Translations under genes and position numbers: made by a program
Shown here: positions 56,794 to 64,000 of the stretch, piece after piece
How positions within the stretch are numbered: position 1 is the stretch's first letter
Layout of the letters: every line of letters starts with the position of its first letter
Source of the DNA: Rhizobium favelukesii
GTDB lineage: Bacteria > Pseudomonadota > Alphaproteobacteria > Rhizobiales > Rhizobiaceae
Direction: 5' to 3'
Assembly: GCF_000577275.2 (NCBI RefSeq)
Contig: NZ_HG916852.1
Location: 561,001-625,000, forward strand
Length of the DNA stretch: 64,000 bases
Notes under the pieces: model-generated
The model's input: only the letters and a program-made list of their open reading frames with translations
What the model was told of the DNA's origin: nothing
Database searches by the model: none

Positions 56794-58275
56794 ATGAGTA
56801 CATCCGTCATACTCCTGTGCCTCGTGGTGCTGGGCGCCGTTGCCTTTCTGGCAGCCAGCAGCCGCGCTACGGCACTTGCGGGAGGCAAGTCCTCCGCGCT
56901 GCATTCGCGACCGGGCTATTATGGCGCCTATGCCGCTATCTGGACGATACTTCCGGCACTGATCGTGCTGTGCGCTTGGCTGGCAATCAGCCCTTCAATC
57001 ATTGAATCTTCCGTCCGTGGCGCCTTCCCGGATGACGTCAAGGCGCAGCCTGCTGCGCAGCAGAACCTGAACTACGGGATGGTCAGCGCGATCGCACGCG
57101 GCCTGCCGCTGCTCACCCCGGAGGCGATCAGCGGTGCTGCCAGCGATCCGGCGGGCCTCCAGGCAAAGCTTGCTGCGAAGGGTGTTCCCCTTGCCGGTCA
57201 GCCGCAGCCCTACATGATCGACGCAGCGCAGAAGCTGAATGCTGAATCCGGCTCCAGCCGTCTCGTCATGACGGCGCTCGTTCTCGTCCTTGCCGTTGCC
57301 GGCGCGTTCTATGCGCTTCGCGAAGTCGCTCCGCGGTTCCGTGCACGAAACCGCGTCGAACGCGTCATGCTCTGGGGCCTGCTCCTGGCGTCGTCGATCG
57401 CCATCCTGACGACGATCGGTATCGTTCTGTCGATGCTGACGGAAGCCGCACATTTCTTCGCGGCAGTTCCTGCCGCAGACTTCTTCTTTGGTACTGTCTG
57501 GGATCCGCGCTTTGCCGGTGCCGGCAGCTCGTCCTTCGGGCAATTCGGCTTGATCCCGCTGTTGCTCGGCACGCTCTACATCGGTTTCGTTGCAATGCTG
57601 GTGGCAGTGCCTGTCGGTCTCTTCGCGGCGATCTACATGGCTGAATATGCTGCCCCCAGGGTCCGGTCTATTGCAAAGCCGCTGCTCGAGGTCCTCGCCG
57701 GTATTCCGACGATCGTTTACGGCTTCTTCGCCCTCGTCACCGTCGGCCCCTTCCTGCGCGACCTGTCTTCGCAGGTGAGCGGCCTCCTGTCTGGCAATTA
57801 TACGAACTTCATTCAGGCGCAGAGCGTTTTGACGGCGGGTATCGTCATGGGCATCATGCTGATCCCGTACGTTTCGTCGCTGTCGGACGATATCATCACC
57901 GCAGTGCCGCGTGCGCTGCGCGACGGTTCCCTCGGGCTCGGTGCGACTCGCTCGGAGACGATCAAGAAGGTCGTGCTTCCCGCAGCGCTGCCCGGCATCG
58001 TCGGCGCGCTTCTGATGACAGCCTCGCGCGCCATCGGCGAAACCATGATCGTGGTGCTGGCGGCGGGCGTCGCAGCGCGCATCCAGCTCAATCCTTTCGA
58101 GCCGATGACGACAGTGACGGTCAAGATCGTCAACCAGCTGACCGGCGACCTAGAGTTTACCTCGCCGCAGACGCTGGTCGCCTTCGCCCTCGGCATCACG
58201 CTGTTCTTCATCACGCTTTGCCTCAACATCTACGCGCTCTACATCGTGCGCAAATACCGGGAGCAGTACGAATGA
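56794..58275 (+). CDS. pstC: Phosphate ABC permease PstC
   Basis: A 493-residue permease. The ATG at 56794 begins with helices (MSTSVILLCLVVLGAVAFLA; YGAYAAIWTILPALIVLCAW) that form the long rhizobial N-terminal extension. The core permease shows LPLLLGTLYIGFVAMLVAVP-like segment, the AEYAAPRVRSIAKPLLEVLA region, and the EAA loop ALRDGSLGLGATRSETIKKV. It forms the channel with PstA. Its end overlaps pstA (ATGA). Confidence 0.94.
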   Translation: MSTSVILLCLVVLGAVAFLAASSRATALAGGKSSALHSRPGYYGAYAAIWTILPALIVLCAWLAISPSIIESSVRGAFPDDVKAQPAAQQNLNYGMVSAIARGLPLLTPEAISGAASDPAGLQAKLAAKGVPLAGQPQPYMIDAAQKLNAESGSSRLVMTALVLVLAVAGAFYALREVAPRFRARNRVERVMLWGLLLASSIAILTTIGIVLSMLTEAAHFFAAVPAADFFFGTVWDPRFAGAGSSSFGQFGLIPLLLGTLYIGFVAMLVAVPVGLFAAIYMAEYAAPRVRSIAKPLLEVLAGIPTIVYGFFALVTVGPFLRDLSSQVSGLLSGNYTNFIQAQSVLTAGIVMGIMLIPYVSSLSDDIITAVPRALRDGSLGLGATRSETIKKVVLPAALPGIVGALLMTASRAIGETMIVVLAAGVAARIQLNPFEPMTTVTVKIVNQLTGDLEFTSPQTLVAFALGITLFFITLCLNIYALYIVRKYREQYE

Positions 58276-59594
58276 CGGATATTGTTTCTCCGGTTCAAGG
58301 CGTTGTCGTTTCGATGGCGCCTGAACGTCGCGACATCGGTCTGAAGGGCCGCTATGCCGCCGAACGCCGGTTCCGTGCCTATGGCATAGCCGCGATCTCC
58401 TTTGGCTTGATCTTCCTGGCAATCCTTCTGACAACCGTCATCAGCAAGGGCTACACGGCCTTTCAGCAGACGGCGATCACGTTGCCGATCGAATTCAGCG
58501 AGAAAACGATCGACCCGAACAACAAGCGGGCGACCGATCCGTCCGTGCTGATTGCCGCGAACTACCCGGTTCTCATCCGCGACGCGATGATCAAGACGCT
58601 GAACCTGAACGCATCGAGCCGTCCTGATGTGCGTGATGCGACAGCGATGATCTCCAAGGGTGCGCCGATCCAGTTGCGCGACATGGTCGTTGCCGATCCG
58701 TCGCTCATCGGCAAGACGGTCAATGTGACGCTGCTTGCCGACGCCAACATCGACTCCGCCAACAAGGGTCAGATCGACCTCAAGGTGGACGAAAAGAACC
58801 GCAAGGTGAACGACAAGCAGGTTGGCTGGATGAACCAGCTGGCTGCCACCGGTACCCTGCACAAGCAGTTCAACACCGGGCTCTTTGTCAACGGCAACTC
58901 CAGCCGTCCGGAAGCCGCGGGCCTTGGCGTTGCGCTGATCGGCTCGCTCTACCTGATGCTGATCGTGCTTGCCCTCGCACTGCCGATCGGCGTTGCCGCT
59001 TCGATCTACCTCGAAGAATTCGCCCCGAAAAACAAGCTGACGGACCTGATCGAGGTGAACATCAATAACCTCGCAGCCGTTCCCTCGATCGTCTATGGTC
59101 TGCTCGGTCTTGCCGTCTTCATCAACTTCGCTGGCCTGCCGCGCTCGGCGTCGCTGGTCGGCGGTCTGGTGTTGACGCTGATGACCTTGCCGACGATCAT
59201 CATCGCGACCCGCGCAGCACTTCGCGCCGTGCCGCCGTCGATCCGGGCGGCTGCTCTTGGCCTCGGCGCTTCCAAGATGCAGATGGTCTTTCACCACGTA
59301 CTGCCGCTTGCGATGCCCGGCATCCTGACCGGCACCATCATTGGCCTGGCGCACGCGCTCGGCGAGACCGCACCGCTCCTCCTGATCGGCATGGTCGCGT
59401 TCGTAGCCAACGCTCCGGCAACGCCGATGGATCCTTCGACGGCCCTGCCGGTGCAGGTCTATATGTGGGCCAACGAAGCCGAACGGGCGTTCGTCGAACG
59501 CACGTCGGGTGCCATCATCGTCCTGCTCCTGTTCCTGATCGTCATGAACTTCGGAGCCATCCTCTTGCGTCGTCGCTTTGAGCGCCGCTGGTAA
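58272..59594 (+). CDS. pstA: Phosphate ABC permease PstA
   Basis: A 440-residue permease from ATG 58272. The first 200 residues are a DUF3333-type extension with one membrane helix ([17 protein letters not shown]) and a periplasmic domain. The core has [40 protein letters not shown] and the EAA motif [20 protein letters not shown]. Pairs with PstC. Overlaps pstC by 4 bases. Confidence 0.94.
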   Translation: MTDIVSPVQGVVVSMAPERRDIGLKGRYAAERRFRAYGIAAISFGLIFLAILLTTVISKGYTAFQQTAITLPIEFSEKTIDPNNKRATDPSVLIAANYPVLIRDAMIKTLNLNASSRPDVRDATAMISKGAPIQLRDMVVADPSLIGKTVNVTLLADANIDSANKGQIDLKVDEKNRKVNDKQVGWMNQLAATGTLHKQFNTGLFVNGNSSRPEAAGLGVALIGSLYLMLIVLALALPIGVAASIYLEEFAPKNKLTDLIEVNINNLAAVPSIVYGLLGLAVFINFAGLPRSASLVGGLVLTLMTLPTIIIATRAALRAVPPSIRAAALGLGASKMQMVFHHVLPLAMPGILTGTIIGLAHALGETAPLLLIGMVAFVANAPATPMDPSTALPVQVYMWANEAERAFVERTSGAIIVLLLFLIVMNFGAILLRRRFERRW

Positions 59595-59608
59595 ACGGAG
59601 TAGACATT

Positions 59609-60424
59609 ATGAACATGTTGACGGAAGCAGCAGTTGAGAAGGCGCTGGATCAGAAGATGAATACCGTTCCCTATAAGATGATCGGCCAGGACGTCTCGGT
59701 TTACTACGGCGAGAAGCGCGCGCTCTTCGACGTAAAACTGAACATTCGCGAAAACACCGTGACGGCGCTCATCGGCCCTTCGGGCTGCGGCAAGTCCACC
59801 TTCCTGCGCAGCCTGAACCGTATGAACGACACGATCGACGGTTGCCGCGTCACCGGCAAGATCACGCTCGACGGCGAAGATATCTACGATCCGGATATCG
59901 ACGTCGTGGAACTGCGGGCCCGCGTCGGCATGGTGTTCCAGAAGCCGAACCCGTTCCCGAAGACGATCTACGAAAACGTCGCCTACGGCCCGCGCATCCA
60001 CGGTCTCGCCAAGTCGAAGGCCGACATGGATCAGATCGTCGAACTCAGCCTGCAGCGCGCCGGCCTGTGGAACGAAGTGAAGGATCGCGTTCATGAAGCC
60101 GGCACCGGCCTTTCCGGTGGCCAGCAGCAGCGCCTCTGCATCGCCCGCGCCGTTGCCGTGAGCCCTGAAGTGATCCTGATGGACGAGCCGTGCTCTGCGC
60201 TCGATCCGATTGCGACGGCAAAGGTCGAGGAGCTGATCCACGAGCTTCGCGAGAACTACACGATCGTCATCGTGACGCACTCGATGCAGCAGGCTGCCCG
60301 TGTTTCGCAGCGCACCGCCATGTTCCACCTCGGCAACCTCGTCGAGGAGAACGATACCGACAAGATGTTCACCAACCCGGACGATCCGCGCACCCAGGAC
60401 TACATCATGGGGCGCTTCGGTTGA
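59609..60424 (+). CDS. pstB: Phosphate ABC ATPase PstB
   Basis: A 271-residue ATPase. Walker [21 protein letters not shown]-loop [20 protein letters not shown], signature [14 protein letters not shown], Walker [17 protein letters not shown] and switch His in IVTHSMQQA are all intact. It powers phosphate uptake and relays status to PhoR via PhoU. Confidence 0.97.
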   Translation: MNMLTEAAVEKALDQKMNTVPYKMIGQDVSVYYGEKRALFDVKLNIRENTVTALIGPSGCGKSTFLRSLNRMNDTIDGCRVTGKITLDGEDIYDPDIDVVELRARVGMVFQKPNPFPKTIYENVAYGPRIHGLAKSKADMDQIVELSLQRAGLWNEVKDRVHEAGTGLSGGQQQRLCIARAVAVSPEVILMDEPCSALDPIATAKVEELIHELRENYTIVIVTHSMQQAARVSQRTAMFHLGNLVEENDTDKMFTNPDDPRTQDYIMGRFG

Positions 60425-60467
60425 TCGCCGGCGTCGGTAACACTCACGATATTCAAGGATGATCCCT

Positions 60468-61181
60468 ATGGCATCGACACATATCTTTTCTGCCTACGAC
60501 GATGATTTGAAGTTCCTGTCCCGCCGTATCTCGGAAATGGGCGGCCTGGCCGAGCAGATGGTCTCGGATGCCGTTCGCGCTCTTGTAAACGGCGATACTG
60601 CCCTGGCCCAGAAGGTCATTTCTGACGACGTGATCCTCGACCACGCTGAACGCGAGATCGGTGACAAGGCAATCGTTACGATCGCCCGTCGCCAGCCGAT
60701 GGCGGCCGACCTCCGCGAGATCATGGGTTCGATCCGCATCGCGGCCGATCTTGAGCGCGTCGGCGATCTCGGCAAGAACACCGCCAAGCGCGTCATTGCT
60801 GTCCAGAGTGCCGGCGTGCCGCGCAAGCTCGCCCGCGGCCTCGAGCACCTTTCCGAACTGGCGCTCGTCCAGCTCAAGGAAGTCCTCGACGTCTATACGA
60901 GCCGTGCTGCCGACAAGGCAAAGTCGATCCGCGAGCGCGACGAGGAAATCGACGCGATGTACACCTCGCTGTTCCGCGAGATGCTCACCTACATGATGGA
61001 AGATCCGCGCAACATCACCAGCTGCACGCATCTTCTGTTCTGCGCCAAGAACATCGAGCGCATCGGCGACCACGCCACCAACATTGCCGAGACCATCTAT
61101 TACATGGCCACCGGTGCTCAGCCGGAAGGCGAACGTCCGAAGGACGATACCGCCAACACCGTCGGCGCCGTCACGGAATAG
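60468..61181 (+). CDS. phoU: Phosphate regulon protein PhoU
   Basis: A 237-residue helical protein from ATG 60468 (AAGGA 8 bases upstream; an in-frame ATG three codons earlier lacks this). Two PhoU repeats show metal-binding motifs: ILDHAEREIGDKA with RIAADLERVGDLGKN, and IRERDEEIDAMYTSLF with NIERIGDHATNIAE. It links PstB to PhoR and represses the Pho response in phosphate-rich cells. Confidence 0.95.
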   Translation: MASTHIFSAYDDDLKFLSRRISEMGGLAEQMVSDAVRALVNGDTALAQKVISDDVILDHAEREIGDKAIVTIARRQPMAADLREIMGSIRIAADLERVGDLGKNTAKRVIAVQSAGVPRKLARGLEHLSELALVQLKEVLDVYTSRAADKAKSIRERDEEIDAMYTSLFREMLTYMMEDPRNITSCTHLLFCAKNIERIGDHATNIAETIYYMATGAQPEGERPKDDTANTVGAVTE

Positions 61182-61217
61182 TCGTTCTGCGACCGCGCCC
61201 CCAGGAGACCGAAACGA

Positions 61218-61901
61218 ATGATCCCTAAAGTAGCTGTCGTTGAAGACGAAGAAGCACTGAGCGTGCTTCTTCGCTATAACCTTGAAGCTGAAGGTTTTGA
61301 GGTCGATACCATCCTGCGCGGCGACGAGGCCGAGATCCGGCTGCAGGAACGCACGCCAGACCTTTTGATCCTGGATTGGATGCTGCCGGGTGTGTCCGGC
61401 ATCGAGCTCTGCCGGCGTCTGCGTATGCGACCGGAAACCGAGCGCCTTCCCATCATTATGCTGACGGCTCGCGGCGAGGAAAGCGAACGCGTTCGCGGTC
61501 TCTCCACCGGCGCCGACGACTACGTCGTCAAGCCGTTTTCGACGCCGGAGCTTGTCGCGCGCGTCAAGGCAATGCTTCGTCGCGCCAAGCCGGAGGTGCT
61601 CTCCACGCTGCTGAAGTGCGGCGACATCGAGCTCGACCGCGAGACGCATCGCGTTCATCGCAAGAGCCGTGAAGTCCGCCTCGGCCCAACCGAGTTCCGG
61701 CTCCTCGAGTTCCTGATGGCGTCCCCCGGACGCGTCTTCTCGCGTTCACAGCTCCTCGACGGCGTCTGGGGTCACGATATCTATGTGGACGAACGCACCG
61801 TCGACGTCCATGTCGGTCGCCTGCGCAAGGCGCTGAACTTCTCCAACATGCAGGATGTCATCCGCACCGTGCGCGGCGCCGGATATTCCATGGAAGCATA
61901 A
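61218..61901 (+). CDS. phoB: Response regulator PhoB
   Basis: A 227-residue OmpR-type regulator. The receiver has the acidic EDEEAL pair, phosphoacceptor Asp in LLILDWMLPGVSG, Thr in IMLTARGEE and Lys in DYVVKPF. The winged helix ends with VRLGPTEFRLLEFLMASPGR and TVDVHVGRLRKAL. Once phosphorylated it binds Pho boxes such as that before pstS. Last gene of the operon; its terminator is split by an IS. Confidence 0.96.
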   Translation: MIPKVAVVEDEEALSVLLRYNLEAEGFEVDTILRGDEAEIRLQERTPDLLILDWMLPGVSGIELCRRLRMRPETERLPIIMLTARGEESERVRGLSTGADDYVVKPFSTPELVARVKAMLRRAKPEVLSTLLKCGDIELDRETHRVHRKSREVRLGPTEFRLLEFLMASPGRVFSRSQLLDGVWGHDIYVDERTVDVHVGRLRKALNFSNMQDVIRTVRGAGYSMEA

Positions 61902-61964
61902 GGCTTCGATGGGGACCGAGCGGCTTTCATCTCGGAAACAAAAAAACGGGCCCGCCTCGTGCGG

Positions 61965-63356
61965 TAATGCAGTTCACTTAGGTTTGCTTACGGCTCTTAT
62001 CGGGTATCTGGCAGGCAGTTTTTTGACGACACGGGGGCATGATCGCCCCCGTTTTTCTGTCAGCAGCAAGTCTGCCAATCTGTTTCTCAATCTGGTGAGG
62101 TGGGCGGGGATTTTGCCGGGTGCTTCGATCGCCATCCATCCCCATTCGTGACGCAGGTAATGCAGGGCTGTGATAAAGCTTAGTCGGGTTGGCTCGACTT
62201 GGGCTTCGGTCGCGACCTCTGCCATTTCGAGCCGCACCAGATTGTAGGCCAGCAACGCGCCCCAGACCTCCTGATAGACAGTCTCCGGCGTGCCGCTTCG
62301 CAGGGTCAGTTCGCTACCGAGAAGCTCCTGCTTGAGTTCGCGATAACTTGTCTCGATGCGCCATCGCTCTTCATACTGATGGACGATTTCGCTTGCCGGA
62401 TAAGTTTGTCTGTCCATCAGCGATGTCAACAATATGCGCTTTTTGCCATGGCTGGTGGTCGTCTCGATGGCCCTGACCTCCCAGAAGGCCGGCAAGTCCG
62501 GTTCTGCCTGCCGCGCCTGGGGCGAGACCTTCATGCGCACCCGATAATCGGTGGGGTGCGGATCCAGTCGTTCCCATGTGCTGTTGGCTTTGGCCGGAAT
62601 CAGCCAGTGACGCTCATGTCCCTTCGTCTGCAATTGCAAGAGAAGGCTGGCACTGAAGAAGCCCTTGTCGAAGACCGTCAGCGAATGGTCCGGAACCCGG
62701 TCGAGCAGGCTTTTGGCGTAGAGCATCTCGTTTGTGCCATAGGCTCCGAACACCGCATCACGCACCAGATGCGTCGCCAGCGCCGTCAGCGTCAGCAGCC
62801 GCAATTGCGGATAGCTTGCGACAACGCCAGACGCGTAGGCCTGCGCTCCAAAATGCGCCCGGTTCTCCGGGCTGTTGGACGTCCGCAGCGTGCTGCCGTC
62901 CACGGCATAACGACAAAGACCCCGCCAGGCACGCCCGGATTGGTGGCGTTCATCCCAGCATGATGCACTCATTGCAAACAAGTGCGCCAACGGTGCCTGA
63001 CCCAAGCGCTGCCGTGCCTGTGTCAACGCGCTCTTGGCAATATCCGCGTTGACCTCATCGGGCAAAACCAGATCAAGATGGGCCACCACCTCCGGGATCG
63101 ACTGATGACGATAAAGGGCCAACGCAATCACCAGCCAGACGACCTGCTCGGCTGGCAGCTTGCGCTTGCGGATGCTCGCCTTGCCTGTCGTGGCGAGAGC
63201 CTGAGCGATCCAGTCCGGGTCGATCGCCTGCGAAAGAGCCGATAATTCGGCCGAATGTCCAAGGGTGCGTGACATCACAAACAAAAACAGGATGGGAAAC
63301 GAATCCCCATCCTGAACCATCAAACTTGCCCGCAGCTCACTAAGTGAACTGCATTA
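61965..63356 (-). mobile_element. IS4-family insertion sequence
   Basis: A 1392-bp element bounded by 17-bp perfect inverted ends (TAATGCAGTTCACTTAG). Flanks CCTCGTGCGG (61955-61964) and GCCCGCGCGG (63357-63366) match in 7 of 10 places, which may be an eroded target duplication. It carries one transposase on the minus strand. Confidence 0.85.
61974..63275 (-). CDS. IS4-family transposase
   Basis: About 433 residues from ATG 63275 (MSRTLGHSAELSAL); the frame is open to 63323. The N-terminal IS4 domain includes KLPAEQVVWLVIALALYRHQ. The DDE residues are Asp in YAVDGSTLRTSN, Asp in LTVFDKGFFSAS and Glu in the Y-(2)-R-W-x-I-E signature YEERWRIETSYRELKQEL. It looks complete and functional. Confidence 0.93.
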   Translation of the reverse strand: MSRTLGHSAELSALSQAIDPDWIAQALATTGKASIRKRKLPAEQVVWLVIALALYRHQSIPEVVAHLDLVLPDEVNADIAKSALTQARQRLGQAPLAHLFAMSASCWDERHQSGRAWRGLCRYAVDGSTLRTSNSPENRAHFGAQAYASGVVASYPQLRLLTLTALATHLVRDAVFGAYGTNEMLYAKSLLDRVPDHSLTVFDKGFFSASLLLQLQTKGHERHWLIPAKANSTWERLDPHPTDYRVRMKVSPQARQAEPDLPAFWEVRAIETTTSHGKKRILLTSLMDRQTYPASEIVHQYEERWRIETSYRELKQELLGSELTLRSGTPETVYQEVWGALLAYNLVRLEMAEVATEAQVEPTRLSFITALHYLRHEWGWMAIEAPGKIPAHLTRLRNRLADLLLTEKRGRSCPRVVKKLPARYPIRAVSKPK

Positions 63357-63400
63357 GCCCGCGCGGGCCCGTTTTCTTTATTCCTTATCCGGCTTGCGCA

Positions 63401-63934
63401 TCAGGCGACCCGGTTAGCGGCCTTGCGGCGCTCATTGACCGGCTGGTAGGCCATGCGCTGATGGTACGTGCAATACGGGGAGGAATCCGGGGACTCGCAG
63501 CCGCAGAAGTGGAAGTCGTCCTTCAGCGGATCGCCGACCGGCCACTTGCAGGTGCGCTCGGTCAGTTCCGTCAGGCCGAGGCGACGCGAAATCGGGACGA
63601 CCACATTTGCGGCCGGGCGGAAGCGGACTTCCTCGACCGTGTCGATCTCGATCTCTTCCTTGAGCATCGTTGCACCCTGCTGGCGGGTGACGGTACGCGT
63701 GGTGATCCGCGATGCGTAGTTCGGTGCGCGCGGCGCCGATGTGGTGCGCTTGGGCGTTCTGACGGTGGTCGTCGAGCCGCCGGCCTTGGCACGACCGGGC
63801 AAACTCAAACGGTGAACTTTGCCAATGACGGCGTTACGGCTTACACCGCCAAGTTGCGCTGCGATCTGGCTGGCGCTCAGGCCCTCTGACCACAGCTTCT
63901 TCAGTTTTTCAACGCGCTCGTCTGTCCAGTTCAT
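63401..63934 (-). CDS. gcrA: GcrA cell-cycle regulator
   Basis: A 177-residue protein. The N-terminal DNA-binding domain is MNWTDERVEKLKKLWSEGLS, then ASQIAAQLGGVSRNAVIGKV HRL. A disordered basic linker follows, then the C-terminal RNA-polymerase-binding part with CKWPVGDP and FCGCESPDSSPYCTYHQRMA (Cys-rich). In Caulobacter GcrA binds sigma70 at methylated GANTC promoters. The IS4-type element sits directly downstream of its stop. Confidence 0.95.
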   Translation of the reverse strand: MNWTDERVEKLKKLWSEGLSASQIAAQLGGVSRNAVIGKVHRLSLPGRAKAGGSTTTVRTPKRTTSAPRAPNYASRITTRTVTRQQGATMLKEEIEIDTVEEVRFRPAANVVVPISRRLGLTELTERTCKWPVGDPLKDDFHFCGCESPDSSPYCTYHQRMAYQPVNERRKAANRVA

Positions 63935-64000
63935 GCCCCTGTCTCCGCCTTATTAGCGTTGGTGTAGGCAGAATCCCTCACCGTTGCCTCGGACGTATCC

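Larger units (their letters stand above)
61946..63376 (+). terminator. phoB terminator, interrupted by an IS4-type element
   Basis: The left arm ACGGGCCCGC (61946-61955), preceded by A-rich sequence, and the right arm GCGGGCCCG followed by TTTTCTTT (63363-63379) would form one perfect hairpin if the intervening IS were absent, with a short loop (CTCGT). The IS now separates the arms by 1.4 kb, so transcription from phoB can run into the element. Confidence 0.65.

Noticed and set aside
58239..59354. 371-residue minus-strand frame.
   Set aside because: Antisense to pstA with shadow composition (many Arg, Asp, Gln, His); no motif.
60453..61658. 401-residue minus-strand frame.
   Set aside because: Antisense to phoU and phoB, both unmistakable.

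Overview
The window looks like a chromosomal segment of a Rhizobiaceae bacterium (Rhizobium/Agrobacterium group) carrying a resident prophage. The host signature is the order phoR-pstS-pstC-pstA-pstB-phoU-phoB followed by gcrA, rhizobial-type N-terminal extensions on PstC and PstA, and curlin/CsgH-like genes. The species call is an inference from gene order and protein character; no search was run.

Left host flank (1-7445): the end of a GntR/FCD regulator, a frameshifted secreted-protein gene, a small exported protein, a DHA2-type multidrug MFS pump, a decayed remnant of a type I secretion HlyD-family adaptor, a LuxR-type regulator, a beta-barrel outer-membrane protein, and a CsgH-like plus curlin pair.

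Prophage (about 7446-50474, 43 kb): a tyrosine integrase lies beside attL. A 15-bp identical core at 7446-7460 and 50460-50474 overlaps the 3' end of an intact tRNA-Thr(CGU) at the right end. From left to right it carries: integrase; a broken accessory gene; an AlpA-like regulator with an IS66 element (10084-12887, 8-bp target duplication) inserted at its stop codon; a replication module (DUF1376-type protein split at a pentanucleotide repeat, Zn-ribbon protein, toprim-DnaB primase-helicase); a NusG-like antiterminator; HNH nuclease, small and large terminase; a fused HK97-type protease-major capsid protein, portal and head-tail joining genes; a siphovirus/GTA-like tail module with a canonical -1 frameshift signal in the tail chaperone gene; tape measure, tail tip and fibre genes; then a holin-like protein and a truncated endolysin. 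The right third is cargo and control: a leftward three-gene cassette (GNAT-like protein with a Cys/Lys-Asp-Gly-rich tail, a degenerate ATP-grasp-like protein, and a RimK-like ATP-grasp ligase) with its own promoter; an ATP-dependent DNA ligase; a DprA-like plus phosphoribosyltransferase pair; small DNA-binding proteins; an XRE repressor; and a divergent early operon ending in a strong terminator just before attR.

Right host flank (50475-64000): tRNA-Thr, a nitronate monooxygenase with a palindromic operator-like site, a membrane-anchored hypothetical protein, PPK2 polyphosphate kinase, the phosphate-starvation cluster (PhoR, a Pho box, PstSCAB, PhoU, PhoB), an IS4-type element inserted in the loop of the apparent phoB terminator, and gcrA.

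The cargo genes (ATP-grasp cassette and DprA/PRTase pair) are the most likely source of undescribed biology. Several genes carry single-base frameshifts, some at short homopolymers. Some may be sequencing errors rather than true pseudogenes.
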